Part shown: piece after piece, positions 1 to 6,018 of the stretch | Layout of the letters: each line of letters starts with the position of its first letter | How positions within the stretch are numbered: the first letter of the stretch is position 1 | Assembly (NCBI RefSeq): GCF_014306095.1 | Contig: NZ_JACRWC010000086.1 | Span: 1 to 9,780 of the forward strand | Length of the DNA: 9,780 nt | Source of the DNA: Lentihominibacter faecis | GTDB lineage: Bacteria; Bacillota; Clostridia; Peptostreptococcales; Anaerovoracaceae | Direction of reading: 5' to 3' | Position numbers and translations under genes: made by a program | The notes under the pieces: generated by a model | What the model saw: only the letters and a program-made list of their open reading frames with translations | Databases searched by the model: none | Told to the model about the DNA's origin: nothing

Positions 1-11
1 ATAAGAGACAG
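1..11. other. Residual Nextera/Tn5 mosaic-end sequence (left contig end)
   Basis: The first 11 bases, ATAAGAGACAG, are identical to the last 11 bases of the 19-bp Tn5 mosaic end used in Nextera library preparation. On its own an 11-base match would be weak, but the opposite end of the window carries an unmistakable full adapter, so this is best read as untrimmed library sequence. Genomic sequence begins at about base 12, inside rlmB. Anything translated from bases 1-11 should be ignored. Confidence 0.85.
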
Positions 12-495
12 GTTCGATGGTCCTTGGCATATTGGTCACGCGGGCACACGGCATATATTCCACCGCACCTGCGGATGTTTTCGCAACCGTCTCCGTAATG
101 GAAACCGACCGCCGTTTCGGAATGATCACGCCATGCGCTCCGGCACATTCTGCCGTCCGCATGATAGCTCCCAGATTGTGGGGATCCTCCAGCCCGTCCA
201 GCAGGATCACAAAAGGATCTTCGCCCCGCTGTTTCGCCACATTCAGGATCTCCTCTACCGTGGCATACTCATAATCCGACACGACAGCGATGACACCCTG
301 ATGGTTGCCACCGTCCGCGTCCCGGTCCATCCGGCTTTTATCGCTGTAATAGAGAGGGATCTTCTTTGCTTTCGCCTTGCCCTCGATTTTCTTTATGGAA
401 CCTTCTGCACCCTTTGCCAAAATGATCTTTTCGATTTCACGATCACTGTTAAGTGCTTCTGTCACGGCGTTCCTACCGATTATTTTCTCTGACAT
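12..495 (-). CDS. rlmB: 23S rRNA (guanosine-2'-O)-methyltransferase RlmB, SpoU/TrmH family, 3' end missing
   Basis: N-terminal part, about 161 residues, of a SPOUT-class methyltransferase that uses S-adenosylmethionine to methylate the 2'-OH of a guanosine in 23S rRNA (G2251 in E. coli). Residues 1-70 fit the small L30e-like substrate-binding domain (IIGRNAVTEAL near the start). The catalytic SPOUT domain begins around residue 94 and shows motif 1, DPHNLGAIMRTAECAGAHG at 104-122, with the expected Asn107 and Arg113, then a K(T)SAGA segment at 139-144. Motifs 2 and 3, which form the SAM-binding knot, lie beyond the contig edge; family members are about 240-260 residues. The ATG at 495 lies inside the DHFR gene (23-nt overlap) and has only a weak AGG upstream, so translational coupling is likely. 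It is the last visible gene of the cysE operon. The truncation is technical (adapter at 1-11), not biological. Confidence 0.9.
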
Positions 496-967
496 ATTTT
501 AAAAACCTGTATGTGATTCCCTTTTCTTCCTGCAGTTCGCTTTCCCACGCTGCTTTCAGACCCATTTCATCCAGATCCGGGAAGTAGCGATCCGCTTCAA
601 ACGTTTCATTGATTTTCGTAACATAAAACACATCACAAAGCGAGAAAAACTCCTGATAGATCTCCGCTCCGCCGGCAACAAATACCGTCTCCGGATCGTA
701 ATCTTTCACGGCATCCTGCACATCCTCTACAGTATGACAAATGACGCAGCCGTCTTTTGCATACCCCGGATCCCGCGTCAGCACGATGTTTTCCCGTCCT
801 GGAAGAGGCTTGCCTCCCGGGAAGGATTCCAGTGTCTTCCTGCCCACGATGATATGGTTTCCGATTGTCTTTTCTTTATAATATTTCAGATCACCCGGAA
901 GATGCACAAGCAGGTTTCCTTCCCTGCCGATGCCCCAGTTCTGATCCACCACCACGATAGCATTCAT
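473..967 (-). CDS. folA: Dihydrofolate reductase
   Basis: Cytosolic enzyme reducing 7,8-dihydrofolate to tetrahydrofolate with NADPH. At 164 residues it matches the family (about 160). Visible features are the N-terminal strand MNAIVVVDQNWGIGREGNLL, the catalytic acid Asp26 in HLPGDLKYY (Asp27 of E. coli), the NADPH-binding stretch IVGRKTLESFPGG at 40-52, and a second nucleotide-loop motif FVAGGAEIY near residues 95-103. The residue matching E. coli Trp22 is Val21, preceded by Leu rather than Pro. From memory, LLV/LLF before the H-x-P-x-D segment is frequent in clostridial DHFRs. The ATG at 967 has an AAGGAG 6 nt upstream. It follows thyA by 69 nt and its end overlaps the rlmB start by 23 nt. 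Pairing with ThyA makes the job clear: recycling the dihydrofolate that ThyA produces. The gene could equally be called dfrA; nothing suggests a mobile trimethoprim-resistance cassette. Confidence 0.95.
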   Translation of the reverse strand: MNAIVVVDQNWGIGREGNLLVHLPGDLKYYKEKTIGNHIIVGRKTLESFPGGKPLPGRENIVLTRDPGYAKDGCVICHTVEDVQDAVKDYDPETVFVAGGAEIYQEFFSLCDVFYVTKINETFEADRYFPDLDEMGLKAAWESELQEEKGITYRFLKYVRENNR

Positions 968-1036
968 ATTCTGCTCCTTCTTTTCTGTCCGTCTGCCTTC
1001 CCGCCTTCCGGCATCCTGCAGCTGCCCGCAATCACG

Positions 1037-1867
1037 CTAGATAGCCACCGGAATATTTCTGATCTGAGGATTCTTCGCATAGTCCTCGATCAGGATATCA
1101 TCTGTCGTAAAGTCGTAGAAATCCGTGATTTCCGGATTCAGGCTGAATTTTGGCGCCGGATACTGCGGTCTTTGTATCATCTCCCGCACGATATCCACAT
1201 GACGATCATAGATGTGCGCATCTGCGATCACGTGCACCAGCTGCCCCGGCTTCAGTCCGCTCACCTGTGCCAGCATATGTACCAGCACGGCGTACTGTAC
1301 GACATTCCAGTTATTGGCCGTCAGAATGTCCTGAGATCGCTGATTCAAAATAGCGTTGAGCCGGTCACCCGTCACGTTAAAAGTCATGCTGTAGGCGCAC
1401 GGTTCCAGCCCCATCTCCATAAGGTCGTCGAATTTATAGATATTGGTCATGATCCGGCGTGAATACGGCGTGTGTTTCAGCTGCCAGAGGACATTGTCCA
1501 CCTGATCCATTTCCCCGTGAGGAAATTTATACTTCACCCCCAGCTGATAGCCGTAAGCCTTGCCGATAGAGCCGTTTTCATCCGCCCATTCGTCCCAGAT
1601 ATGACTGGATAGGTCTTTGATATTATTTGATTTTTTCTGCCAGATCCACAGCATTTCATCCACCGCGGATTTGATTGCAGTCGGGCGCAGTGTCAGTGCC
1701 GGGAATTCCTCCTGCAGATCATAACGGTTCACGATGCCGAACTGCTTGATGGTGTGGGCCGGCGTTCCGTCCTCCCACTTTGCACGAACCGTCTGTCCCT
1801 GGCTGGAATAGCCGTGATCCAGGATCTCCTGACACATAGCCACAAAAAGTTTGTCTGCCTGACTCAT
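1037..1867 (-). CDS. thyA: Thymidylate synthase ThyA
   Basis: Converts dUMP and 5,10-methylene-tetrahydrofolate to dTMP and dihydrofolate. With the ATG at 1867 the protein has 276 residues. The nucleophile is Cys157 in LEPCAYSMTF. Other family residues are visible: Arg137-Arg138 (SRRIM, phosphate contact from the partner subunit), QRSQD at 176-180, Asn188 in NNWNVVQYAVLVHMLAQ, and HIYDRH at 218-223 with the His and Tyr that contact dUMP. The usual RTGTGT loop near the N-terminus is replaced by a longer VRAKWEDGTPAHT segment (residues 27-39), a variant I associate with Clostridia and lactobacilli. A longer reading from a GTG at 1885 is possible, but AGGGAGGA lies just upstream of the ATG and inside that extension, so the ATG is preferred. 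The gene lies 23 nt after the small membrane-protein gene and 69 nt before the DHFR gene. Confidence 0.96.
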   Translation of the reverse strand: MSQADKLFVAMCQEILDHGYSSQGQTVRAKWEDGTPAHTIKQFGIVNRYDLQEEFPALTLRPTAIKSAVDEMLWIWQKKSNNIKDLSSHIWDEWADENGSIGKAYGYQLGVKYKFPHGEMDQVDNVLWQLKHTPYSRRIMTNIYKFDDLMEMGLEPCAYSMTFNVTGDRLNAILNQRSQDILTANNWNVVQYAVLVHMLAQVSGLKPGQLVHVIADAHIYDRHVDIVREMIQRPQYPAPKFSLNPEITDFYDFTTDDILIEDYAKNPQIRNIPVAI

Positions 1868-1871
1868 CTTT

Positions 1872-1879
1872 TCCTCCCT
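1872..1879 (-). promoter_or_regulatory. Ribosome binding site that decides the thyA start
   Basis: On the minus strand AGGGAGGA sits 4 nt before the ATG at 1867. Choosing the GTG at 1885 would place this strong Shine-Dalgarno inside the coding sequence and leave the GTG without an equally good site. Confidence 0.75.
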
Positions 1880-1890
1880 GTTCACTCCCG

Positions 1891-2121
1891 CTACAGGATC
1901 ACGTATTTGATCACGATCCCGATCAGCGCCAGCACAATAACGATCACATAAGTTTTTTCAGTGCTGTTGAGGTTCTTCAAACCCTTCGGCTTAACGCCCT
2001 CTTCTTCCTGACGACGTCGGTTTTCCCTGTCGTACTCCATATTGGTACGGTAGTAATCCGCCAGAACATCTTTTGTCTTATTTCTGACCTGCCGCTTTTT
2101 CTTTGGTTTCTTTTCTCCCAT
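1891..2121 (-). CDS. Small tail-anchored membrane protein, unknown function
   Basis: I do not recognise this protein. From the ATG at 2121 it has 76 residues; an in-frame ATG at 2133 would give 80 (MNIS added). The N-terminal half is highly basic (GEKKPKKKRQVRNKTK), the middle is charged and probably helical (DYYRTNMEYDRENRRRQEEE), and the last 20 residues, TYVIVIVLALIGIVIKYVIL, form one hydrophobic segment ending at the C-terminus. There is no N-terminal signal, so it looks like a tail-anchored inner-membrane protein with its basic domain in the cytoplasm, where it could touch RNA, ribosomes or lipid head groups (inference). The start is uncertain: AAAGGA lies 11 nt before the ATG at 2121 but directly abuts the ATG at 2133. 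It overlaps the end of mrnC by 44-56 nt in another frame and precedes thyA by 23 nt, so it is co-transcribed. Confidence 0.75.
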   Translation of the reverse strand: MGEKKPKKKRQVRNKTKDVLADYYRTNMEYDRENRRRQEEEGVKPKGLKNLNSTEKTYVIVIVLALIGIVIKYVIL

Positions 2122-2515
2122 TGATATGTTCATCCTTTACAATTCCAATAGCACGCTCCATCAGCCAGGAAAGGCGATCCTGGTTTTCCGTCAGATACAA
2201 ATATCCTGTCAGCGCTTCAAAAGCTGTTGCCCATTTATAGGTCACCGGGTCTGCATTTTTCGCTTTCGTTGCAGATTTCCGGTTTCTGGCTCGTTTCACA
2301 AGTGCCTGCTCTTTTTCGTCCAGCTCATCAAAGATCGTTTTGATGATCTTCGCCTGCGCCGATGCCCGCACATACAGTGTCGCAATATGATGCAGCCGAT
2401 TCACATTATAGTATCCCTGCTTCATCATTTCTTCCCGCACAGCAAGCTCATATACAGCATCCCCCATGTACGCCAGTGCCGTCGTATTGATTTCTTTGAT
2501 ATTTTCTACTTTCAT
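2078..2515 (-). CDS. mrnC: Mini-ribonuclease III (23S rRNA maturation)
   Basis: RNase III-like endonuclease that lacks the double-stranded RNA-binding domain; in Bacillus subtilis it trims 23S rRNA precursors, with help from ribosomal protein L3. The 145 residues cover only the catalytic domain. The first active-site motif is LAYMGDAVYELAVREE with Asp19. The second is the family signature RNRKSATKAKNADPVTYKWATAFEALTGYLYL (residues 77-108), with catalytic Glu100. A Lys/Arg-rich tail after about residue 128 is encoded where the gene overlaps the next small gene. The ATG at 2515 has GGGA close upstream and AAGGG about 11 nt away, so initiation is probably modest. It starts 33 nt after the cysS stop. 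The position directly after cysS and upstream of rlmB matches the conserved Bacillus order, which supports the assignment. Confidence 0.95.
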   Translation of the reverse strand: MKVENIKEINTTALAYMGDAVYELAVREEMMKQGYYNVNRLHHIATLYVRASAQAKIIKTIFDELDEKEQALVKRARNRKSATKAKNADPVTYKWATAFEALTGYLYLTENQDRLSWLMERAIGIVKDEHINGRKETKEKAAGQK

Positions 2516-2533
2516 TTCCCGTCAGCCCTTCGC

Positions 2534-2549
2534 AGCTTTCTGCAAAGCT
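2534..2549 (-). other. Small hairpin at the cysS stop codon
   Basis: On the minus strand AGCTTT-GCAG-AAAGCT can form a perfect 6-bp stem with a 4-nt loop, starting at the cysS stop codon. No T-tract follows, so it is not a convincing intrinsic terminator. It could protect or mark an mRNA processing point between cysS and mrnC, or be chance. Confidence 0.3.
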
Positions 2550-3946
2550 TACTCCTTGATGATCTGTACACCCTGCGGCGTGTCTTTCAGTGTGATGCCC
2601 TTTGCTTTGAGAAGGTCGCGGATCTCGTCGGCTCTTGCAAAGTTTTTTGCTTTTCTCGCTTCCTGACGTTCGTCTACCAGAGCCTGGATGTCTTCATCTA
2701 CCGAGTCGTCTTCTTCCTTCTGCAAAAGTCCTACGACAGATGCCAGCTCCATCAGGATATCCAGACATTTTTCTGCAAATTCTTTGCTGGCGCCGTTTCT
2801 TACATCCGTATTGATGGCTGTGATCAGTTCAAAAATAGCTGAGATCGCATCTGCTGTGTTCAGGTCGTCATCCATGGCTGCGATGAATTCCTGACGATAC
2901 TTGTCGTATCCTTCCAGTTCCTTTTTCTCTTCATCCGTCATCGTGCCTTCACCGGTTGCGATCAGGTGCTTCAGGTTTTCCTTGGCGTGCTGCATTCTGG
3001 CAAGTCCCGCCTTGGCCTGTTCCATCAGTGTATCGCTGAAGTTGATCGGATTTCTGTAGTGTCCGGAAAGGAGGAAGAAGCGGATCACTTCTCCATCATA
3101 GTCCTTTAAGATATCTCTTACTGTGAAAAAGTTGCCTTTTGATTTGGACATCTTTTCATTGTCGATGGTGATATATCCGTTGTGCATCCAGTAGTTTGCA
3201 AACGGTACACCGTTGCAGCATTCCGACTGTGCGATCTCGTTCTCGTGATGCGGGAACTGCAGATCCTGTCCGCCTGCATGGATATCGATCGTATCCCCCA
3301 GGTGTTTCTTGGACATAGCAGAACATTCGATATGCCAGCCTGGTCTTCCCATGCCCCACGGGCTTTCCCATGCGATCTCATCCTCTTCCTTGCGAGCTTT
3401 CCACAGGGCAAAATCCAGCGGATCCCGTTTGATATCACCCACAGCGATACGTGCTCCCGATTCCAGGTCTTCGATATTCTGTCCGGACAGTTTGCCATAT
3501 CCGTCAAATTTACGCGTGGAGAAGTACACATCTCCGTTTACTTCGTAAGCATATCCCTTGTCCACCAGGGTGCTGACAAAATCAATGATCTCCGGTATAT
3601 GCTCGGAAACCTTCGGATGGACGTCAGCCTTTCTGACATTCAGTGCTGCTGCGTCTTTATAATATTCCTTGATATATTTTTCGCTGATCTCCGGTGCCGT
3701 AACGCCTTCTTCTCTGGCTTTATTGATGATCTTGTCATCTACATCGGTAAAGTTCTGCACGAATTTTACTTTATATCCCCGGTATTCCAGATATTTGCGA
3801 AGCGTATCGAATACAACAAAAGGTCTTGCGTTTCCAATGTGGAAAAAGTTATATACCGTCGGTCCACAAACGTAAATTTTAAGGATTCCGTCTTCGATCG
3901 GCTTCAGCTCTTCTTTTCTGCGTGTCATAGTATTATAGATTTTCAT
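2549..3946 (-). CDS. cysS: Cysteinyl-tRNA synthetase
   Basis: Class I aminoacyl-tRNA synthetase that charges tRNA-Cys with cysteine using ATP. The 465 residues equal the usual length. The ATP-binding HIGH motif is HIGN at 36-39 (GPTVYNFFHIGNARPF) and the KMSKS loop is at 265-269 (NEKMSKSKGNFF). The active-site zinc that selects cysteine is held by residues matching Cys27 (YVCGPTVYN), Cys208 (WHIECSAM), His233 and Glu237 (FPHHENEIAQSE); all four are present, so the enzyme should be active. The C-terminal part (about 310-465) is the helical anticodon-binding region. The ATG at 3946 has a strong GGAGGT 6 nt upstream and overlaps the cysE end by 14 nt. The cysE-cysS pair couples cysteine synthesis with charging, as in Bacillus. 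Confidence 0.98.
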   Translation of the reverse strand: MKIYNTMTRRKEELKPIEDGILKIYVCGPTVYNFFHIGNARPFVVFDTLRKYLEYRGYKVKFVQNFTDVDDKIINKAREEGVTAPEISEKYIKEYYKDAAALNVRKADVHPKVSEHIPEIIDFVSTLVDKGYAYEVNGDVYFSTRKFDGYGKLSGQNIEDLESGARIAVGDIKRDPLDFALWKARKEEDEIAWESPWGMGRPGWHIECSAMSKKHLGDTIDIHAGGQDLQFPHHENEIAQSECCNGVPFANYWMHNGYITIDNEKMSKSKGNFFTVRDILKDYDGEVIRFFLLSGHYRNPINFSDTLMEQAKAGLARMQHAKENLKHLIATGEGTMTDEEKKELEGYDKYRQEFIAAMDDDLNTADAISAIFELITAINTDVRNGASKEFAEKCLDILMELASVVGLLQKEEDDSVDEDIQALVDERQEARKAKNFARADEIRDLLKAKGITLKDTPQGVQIIKE

Positions 3947-4739
3947 GCTTTACCTCCGTTTCTCCTTCCGGGCTGTCCGGCAGAGTTTCCGTTACGATTT
4001 CTCCATTGGTTTCATCGTAGATCCGGTTCAGGCTGCCATCCTCCATCTCTCGCAGGATGTTTGGATACTGACAGTCTTCATGACATTCATGAGCCAGTTC
4101 TACTCCCAGTTTTTCTACGATAATATCTTCGAGCTCCACGACTCTGCGCCGCAGGCATTCCAGTTCTACTGCGATCGGATCCGGCATATCGACCTGATCC
4201 ATTTCTGAGATCGGCTTGCCGTTTCTGCGCACGATCGTCCCCGGGATCCCGACGACGGTACAATTGTCAGGAACCTCCTTCAAAACGACGGATCCAGCGC
4301 CGATCTTCACATTATTACCCACCTTAAACGGCCCCAGGATCTTCGATCCGGAACTTAAAATAACGTTGTTGCCGATCGTCGGATGACGCTTGCCGGTATC
4401 TTTTCCGGTACCTCCCAGCGTCACGCCCTGATAGATCGTTACATCATCTCCGATCTCGGTGGTCTCCCCTATAATGATCGCCATGCCGTGGTCAATGAAA
4501 CACCGCTTGCCGATGACTGCCCCAGGATGGATCTCCACCCCTGTCAGCCAGCGCGCCAGCTGCGAAATGATCCTCGCCAGAAGCTTTACATTATGACGGT
4601 ACAGCCAGTGTGCGGGCCGGTGAAAAATAATCGACCAGATACCTGGATAGCATACCAGCACCTCAAAGCCGTTCCGCGCCGCCGGGTCTCTGTCTAAGAC
4701 CGCTTTGATATCGTCTCTAACATCTTTAAAAAAGCCCAT
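3933..4739 (-). CDS. cysE: Serine O-acetyltransferase, with C-terminal extension
   Basis: Transfers acetyl from acetyl-CoA to L-serine, giving O-acetylserine for cysteine synthesis. From the ATG at 4739 the protein has 268 residues. It has a short helical N-terminus, then a left-handed beta-helix of hexapeptide repeats (about 68-170). The catalytic region VEIHPGAVIGKRCFIDH contains Asp83-His84 (Asp157-His158 of E. coli); the partner Asp143 is Glu69 here, as I recall for Gram-positive enzymes. GETTEIGD, GGTGKDTGKRHP and GAGSVVLKEVP are all typical. After about residue 190 there is a helical stretch and then an acidic tail. The tail includes HECHEDC (217-223) and makes the protein about 50 residues longer than Bacillus CysE. 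An upstream in-frame ATG at 4787 is rejected because the predicted transcript starts at about 4786 and AAGGAAGG lies 4 nt before the ATG at 4739. First gene of the operon. Confidence 0.95.
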   Translation of the reverse strand: MGFFKDVRDDIKAVLDRDPAARNGFEVLVCYPGIWSIIFHRPAHWLYRHNVKLLARIISQLARWLTGVEIHPGAVIGKRCFIDHGMAIIIGETTEIGDDVTIYQGVTLGGTGKDTGKRHPTIGNNVILSSGSKILGPFKVGNNVKIGAGSVVLKEVPDNCTVVGIPGTIVRRNGKPISEMDQVDMPDPIAVELECLRRRVVELEDIIVEKLGVELAHECHEDCQYPNILREMEDGSLNRIYDETNGEIVTETLPDSPEGETEVKHENL

Positions 4740-4770
4740 ATTACCTTCCTTGTCTTTTGCAATATAAAAG

Positions 4771-4786
4771 TGGACAGCGAAGTCCA
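4771..4786 (-). other. Inverted repeat at the predicted cysE transcript start
   Basis: TGGAC-6 nt-GTCCA forms a perfect 5-bp inverted repeat that begins at the predicted +1 of the cysE promoter. It could be a 5'-terminal RNA hairpin or a small operator. It is short enough to be chance. The whole leader is only about 47 nt, too short for a T-box. Confidence 0.3.
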
Positions 4787-4792
4787 TTCTTT

Positions 4793-4821
4793 ATATTAGC
4801 ACATCTCGATTTTGAAAGCAA
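4793..4821 (-). promoter_or_regulatory. Predicted sigma-A promoter of the cysE operon
   Basis: On the minus strand TTGCTT (4816-4821) and TAATAT (4793-4798) are separated by exactly 17 nt. An overlapping TATAAA (4790-4795) is an alternative -10. Transcription would begin near 4786, just past the upstream gene's terminator and about 47 nt before the cysE ATG. The location between a terminator and a seven-gene codirectional block supports it. Both boxes are imperfect matches to consensus. Confidence 0.6.
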
Positions 4822-4851
4822 TGACAGGGAGCAAGTATTACAAAGGTATAT

Positions 4852-4879
4852 AACAAAAAGCCGCCCGAAAAGGCAGCTT
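4852..4879 (-). terminator. Intrinsic terminator after the M23 peptidase gene
   Basis: On the minus strand AAGCTGCC and GGCGGCTT pair over 8 bp (one G-T wobble) around a 6-nt loop, TTTTCG. The stem is followed directly by TTTGTT, so the transcript has a U-rich run. It begins about 10 nt after the peptidase stop codon and separates that gene from the cysE operon. Confidence 0.85.
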
Positions 4880-4888
4880 TCTTTCTTG

Positions 4889-5986
4889 TTATTCAATCAG
4901 ACCGCTCGGGTCGATACTGTTTCGGTTGATGATCACCTCGAAATGCAAATGCGGTCCCGTTGACCGTCCCGTGGATCCTACCAGCGCGATCTGTTCGCCG
5001 CGCTCCACACGCTGTCCTGCGGATACCAGGAGCCTGCTGCAGTGTGCGTAATACGTCTGCATCCCGTTTCCATGATCTATTTTGACGATATTTCCATAGC
5101 TTCCATTTGCTCCGGCGAAGTATACATTCCCGTTATCTGCCGCTCGGATCTCACTGCCCTGAGGCAGCGCAATGTCTATCCCATGATGCACTTTGCCCCA
5201 GCGCGAACCAAAGCCGGACGTAACGACCCCGCCGGCGACAGGACGCTGCAGTTTCCCGTATACGGCGTCTTCATCATACGAAAGATCCGGGTCCTCATAA
5301 AAACTGCTCTGATAGGATGCCGGCAATTTCGTCCCGGCGAGGATCACCTTTTCCTCCGGTTCTTCAACGACGGATTCTTCCAGGATCGTTTCAGACACCG
5401 GATTTCCGTTTTCCTTCGTCACCTTTTTCGTGATTTCCTTTGTCCCCGGGCTTCCTTCGGAGGCCACCTTGATCTCCCCCACAGAGAGAGATTTTACCGG
5501 CTGGTATTCCTCCGGGATGTCGATATCCTCTTCTTCCTTTCGTTCCTCTGTGGTGACGACTGTAAGGATACTCTCTTCCTTATGGGTTCCCAGTAGTTTT
5601 TTCTCTGCCTCTGCTGCCGTCATCACATCCGGAGGATCGTCTCCAAGCTCCAGGTCCATTCTTTTCGTTGTCGTTTCTTCTTTCAGTTCAACATCAAGGA
5701 CTTCCGCACCTTCATGTCCGCAAGACGTCACGATATTCTGGATCACCTGCTCCGCTGTTTCTCTGGAATCTACGAGCGCAGCTTTCTTCCCATCGACCAT
5801 GATATACCACGGAGCTTTCATCAGGGTCCCGTCCGACAGCAGAACGGGCGCTTCCCATCCCTCGGCAGCCGCCGCCTTTGCAGAAGTGATCCCGCAGGTC
5901 GCCGCAGACAGCAGGATCACCACGATCATCAGCAGCTTCTTACTGGGGACTGGATCCGCCTTTTTTTCTGAAATAGTTTTATTCAT
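4889..5986 (-). CDS. G5-domain M23 family peptidoglycan endopeptidase
   Basis: Cell-wall metallopeptidase expected to cut peptide cross-bridges in peptidoglycan outside the membrane. The 365 residues start with a basic cytoplasmic stretch, then a hydrophobic segment at 18-36 (LLMIVVILLSAATCGI). This is followed by AKA at 36-38, so it may be either a cleaved signal peptide or an anchor. Residues 60-135 form a mixed region (IMVDGKKAALVDSRETAEQV). A G5 domain follows at about 140-220, ending EKVILAGTK, a fold linked to cell-wall or sugar binding. The LytM-type M23 domain spans 248-360 with complete active-site residues: His267 and Asp271 (HHGID), His315 (YYAHC), and His346/His348 (HLHFE). It should therefore be catalytic rather than a degenerate scaffold such as SpoIIQ-type proteins. 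The ATG at 5986 has GAGAGG 5 nt upstream. It is a single-gene unit with its own terminator. The exact physiological role (growth, separation, sporulation) cannot be told. Confidence 0.9.
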   Translation of the reverse strand: MNKTISEKKADPVPSKKLLMIVVILLSAATCGITSAKAAAAEGWEAPVLLSDGTLMKAPWYIMVDGKKAALVDSRETAEQVIQNIVTSCGHEGAEVLDVELKEETTTKRMDLELGDDPPDVMTAAEAEKKLLGTHKEESILTVVTTEERKEEEDIDIPEEYQPVKSLSVGEIKVASEGSPGTKEITKKVTKENGNPVSETILEESVVEEPEEKVILAGTKLPASYQSSFYEDPDLSYDEDAVYGKLQRPVAGGVVTSGFGSRWGKVHHGIDIALPQGSEIRAADNGNVYFAGANGSYGNIVKIDHGNGMQTYYAHCSRLLVSAGQRVERGEQIALVGSTGRSTGPHLHFEVIINRNSIDPSGLIE

Positions 5987-6018
5987 TTGTACCTCTCGAT
6001 TTTATCCCTCGCGGGAAT

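Noticed and set aside
734..1462. 242-codon plus-strand open frame across DHFR and thyA
   Set aside because: It is antisense to two enzymes with complete active sites, and its own translation has no domain-like pattern.
3182..4123. 313-codon plus-strand open frame antisense to cysS and cysE
   Set aside because: It is fully antisense to two strongly supported genes, its translation shows no recognisable domain, and it has no promoter or gene context. Long antisense frames are expected opposite GC-biased codons.
4741..4880. T-box, riboswitch or small RNA in the intergenic region before cysE
   Set aside because: The region is used up by a terminator for the upstream gene, a promoter and a short leader; no T-box sequence elements were seen.
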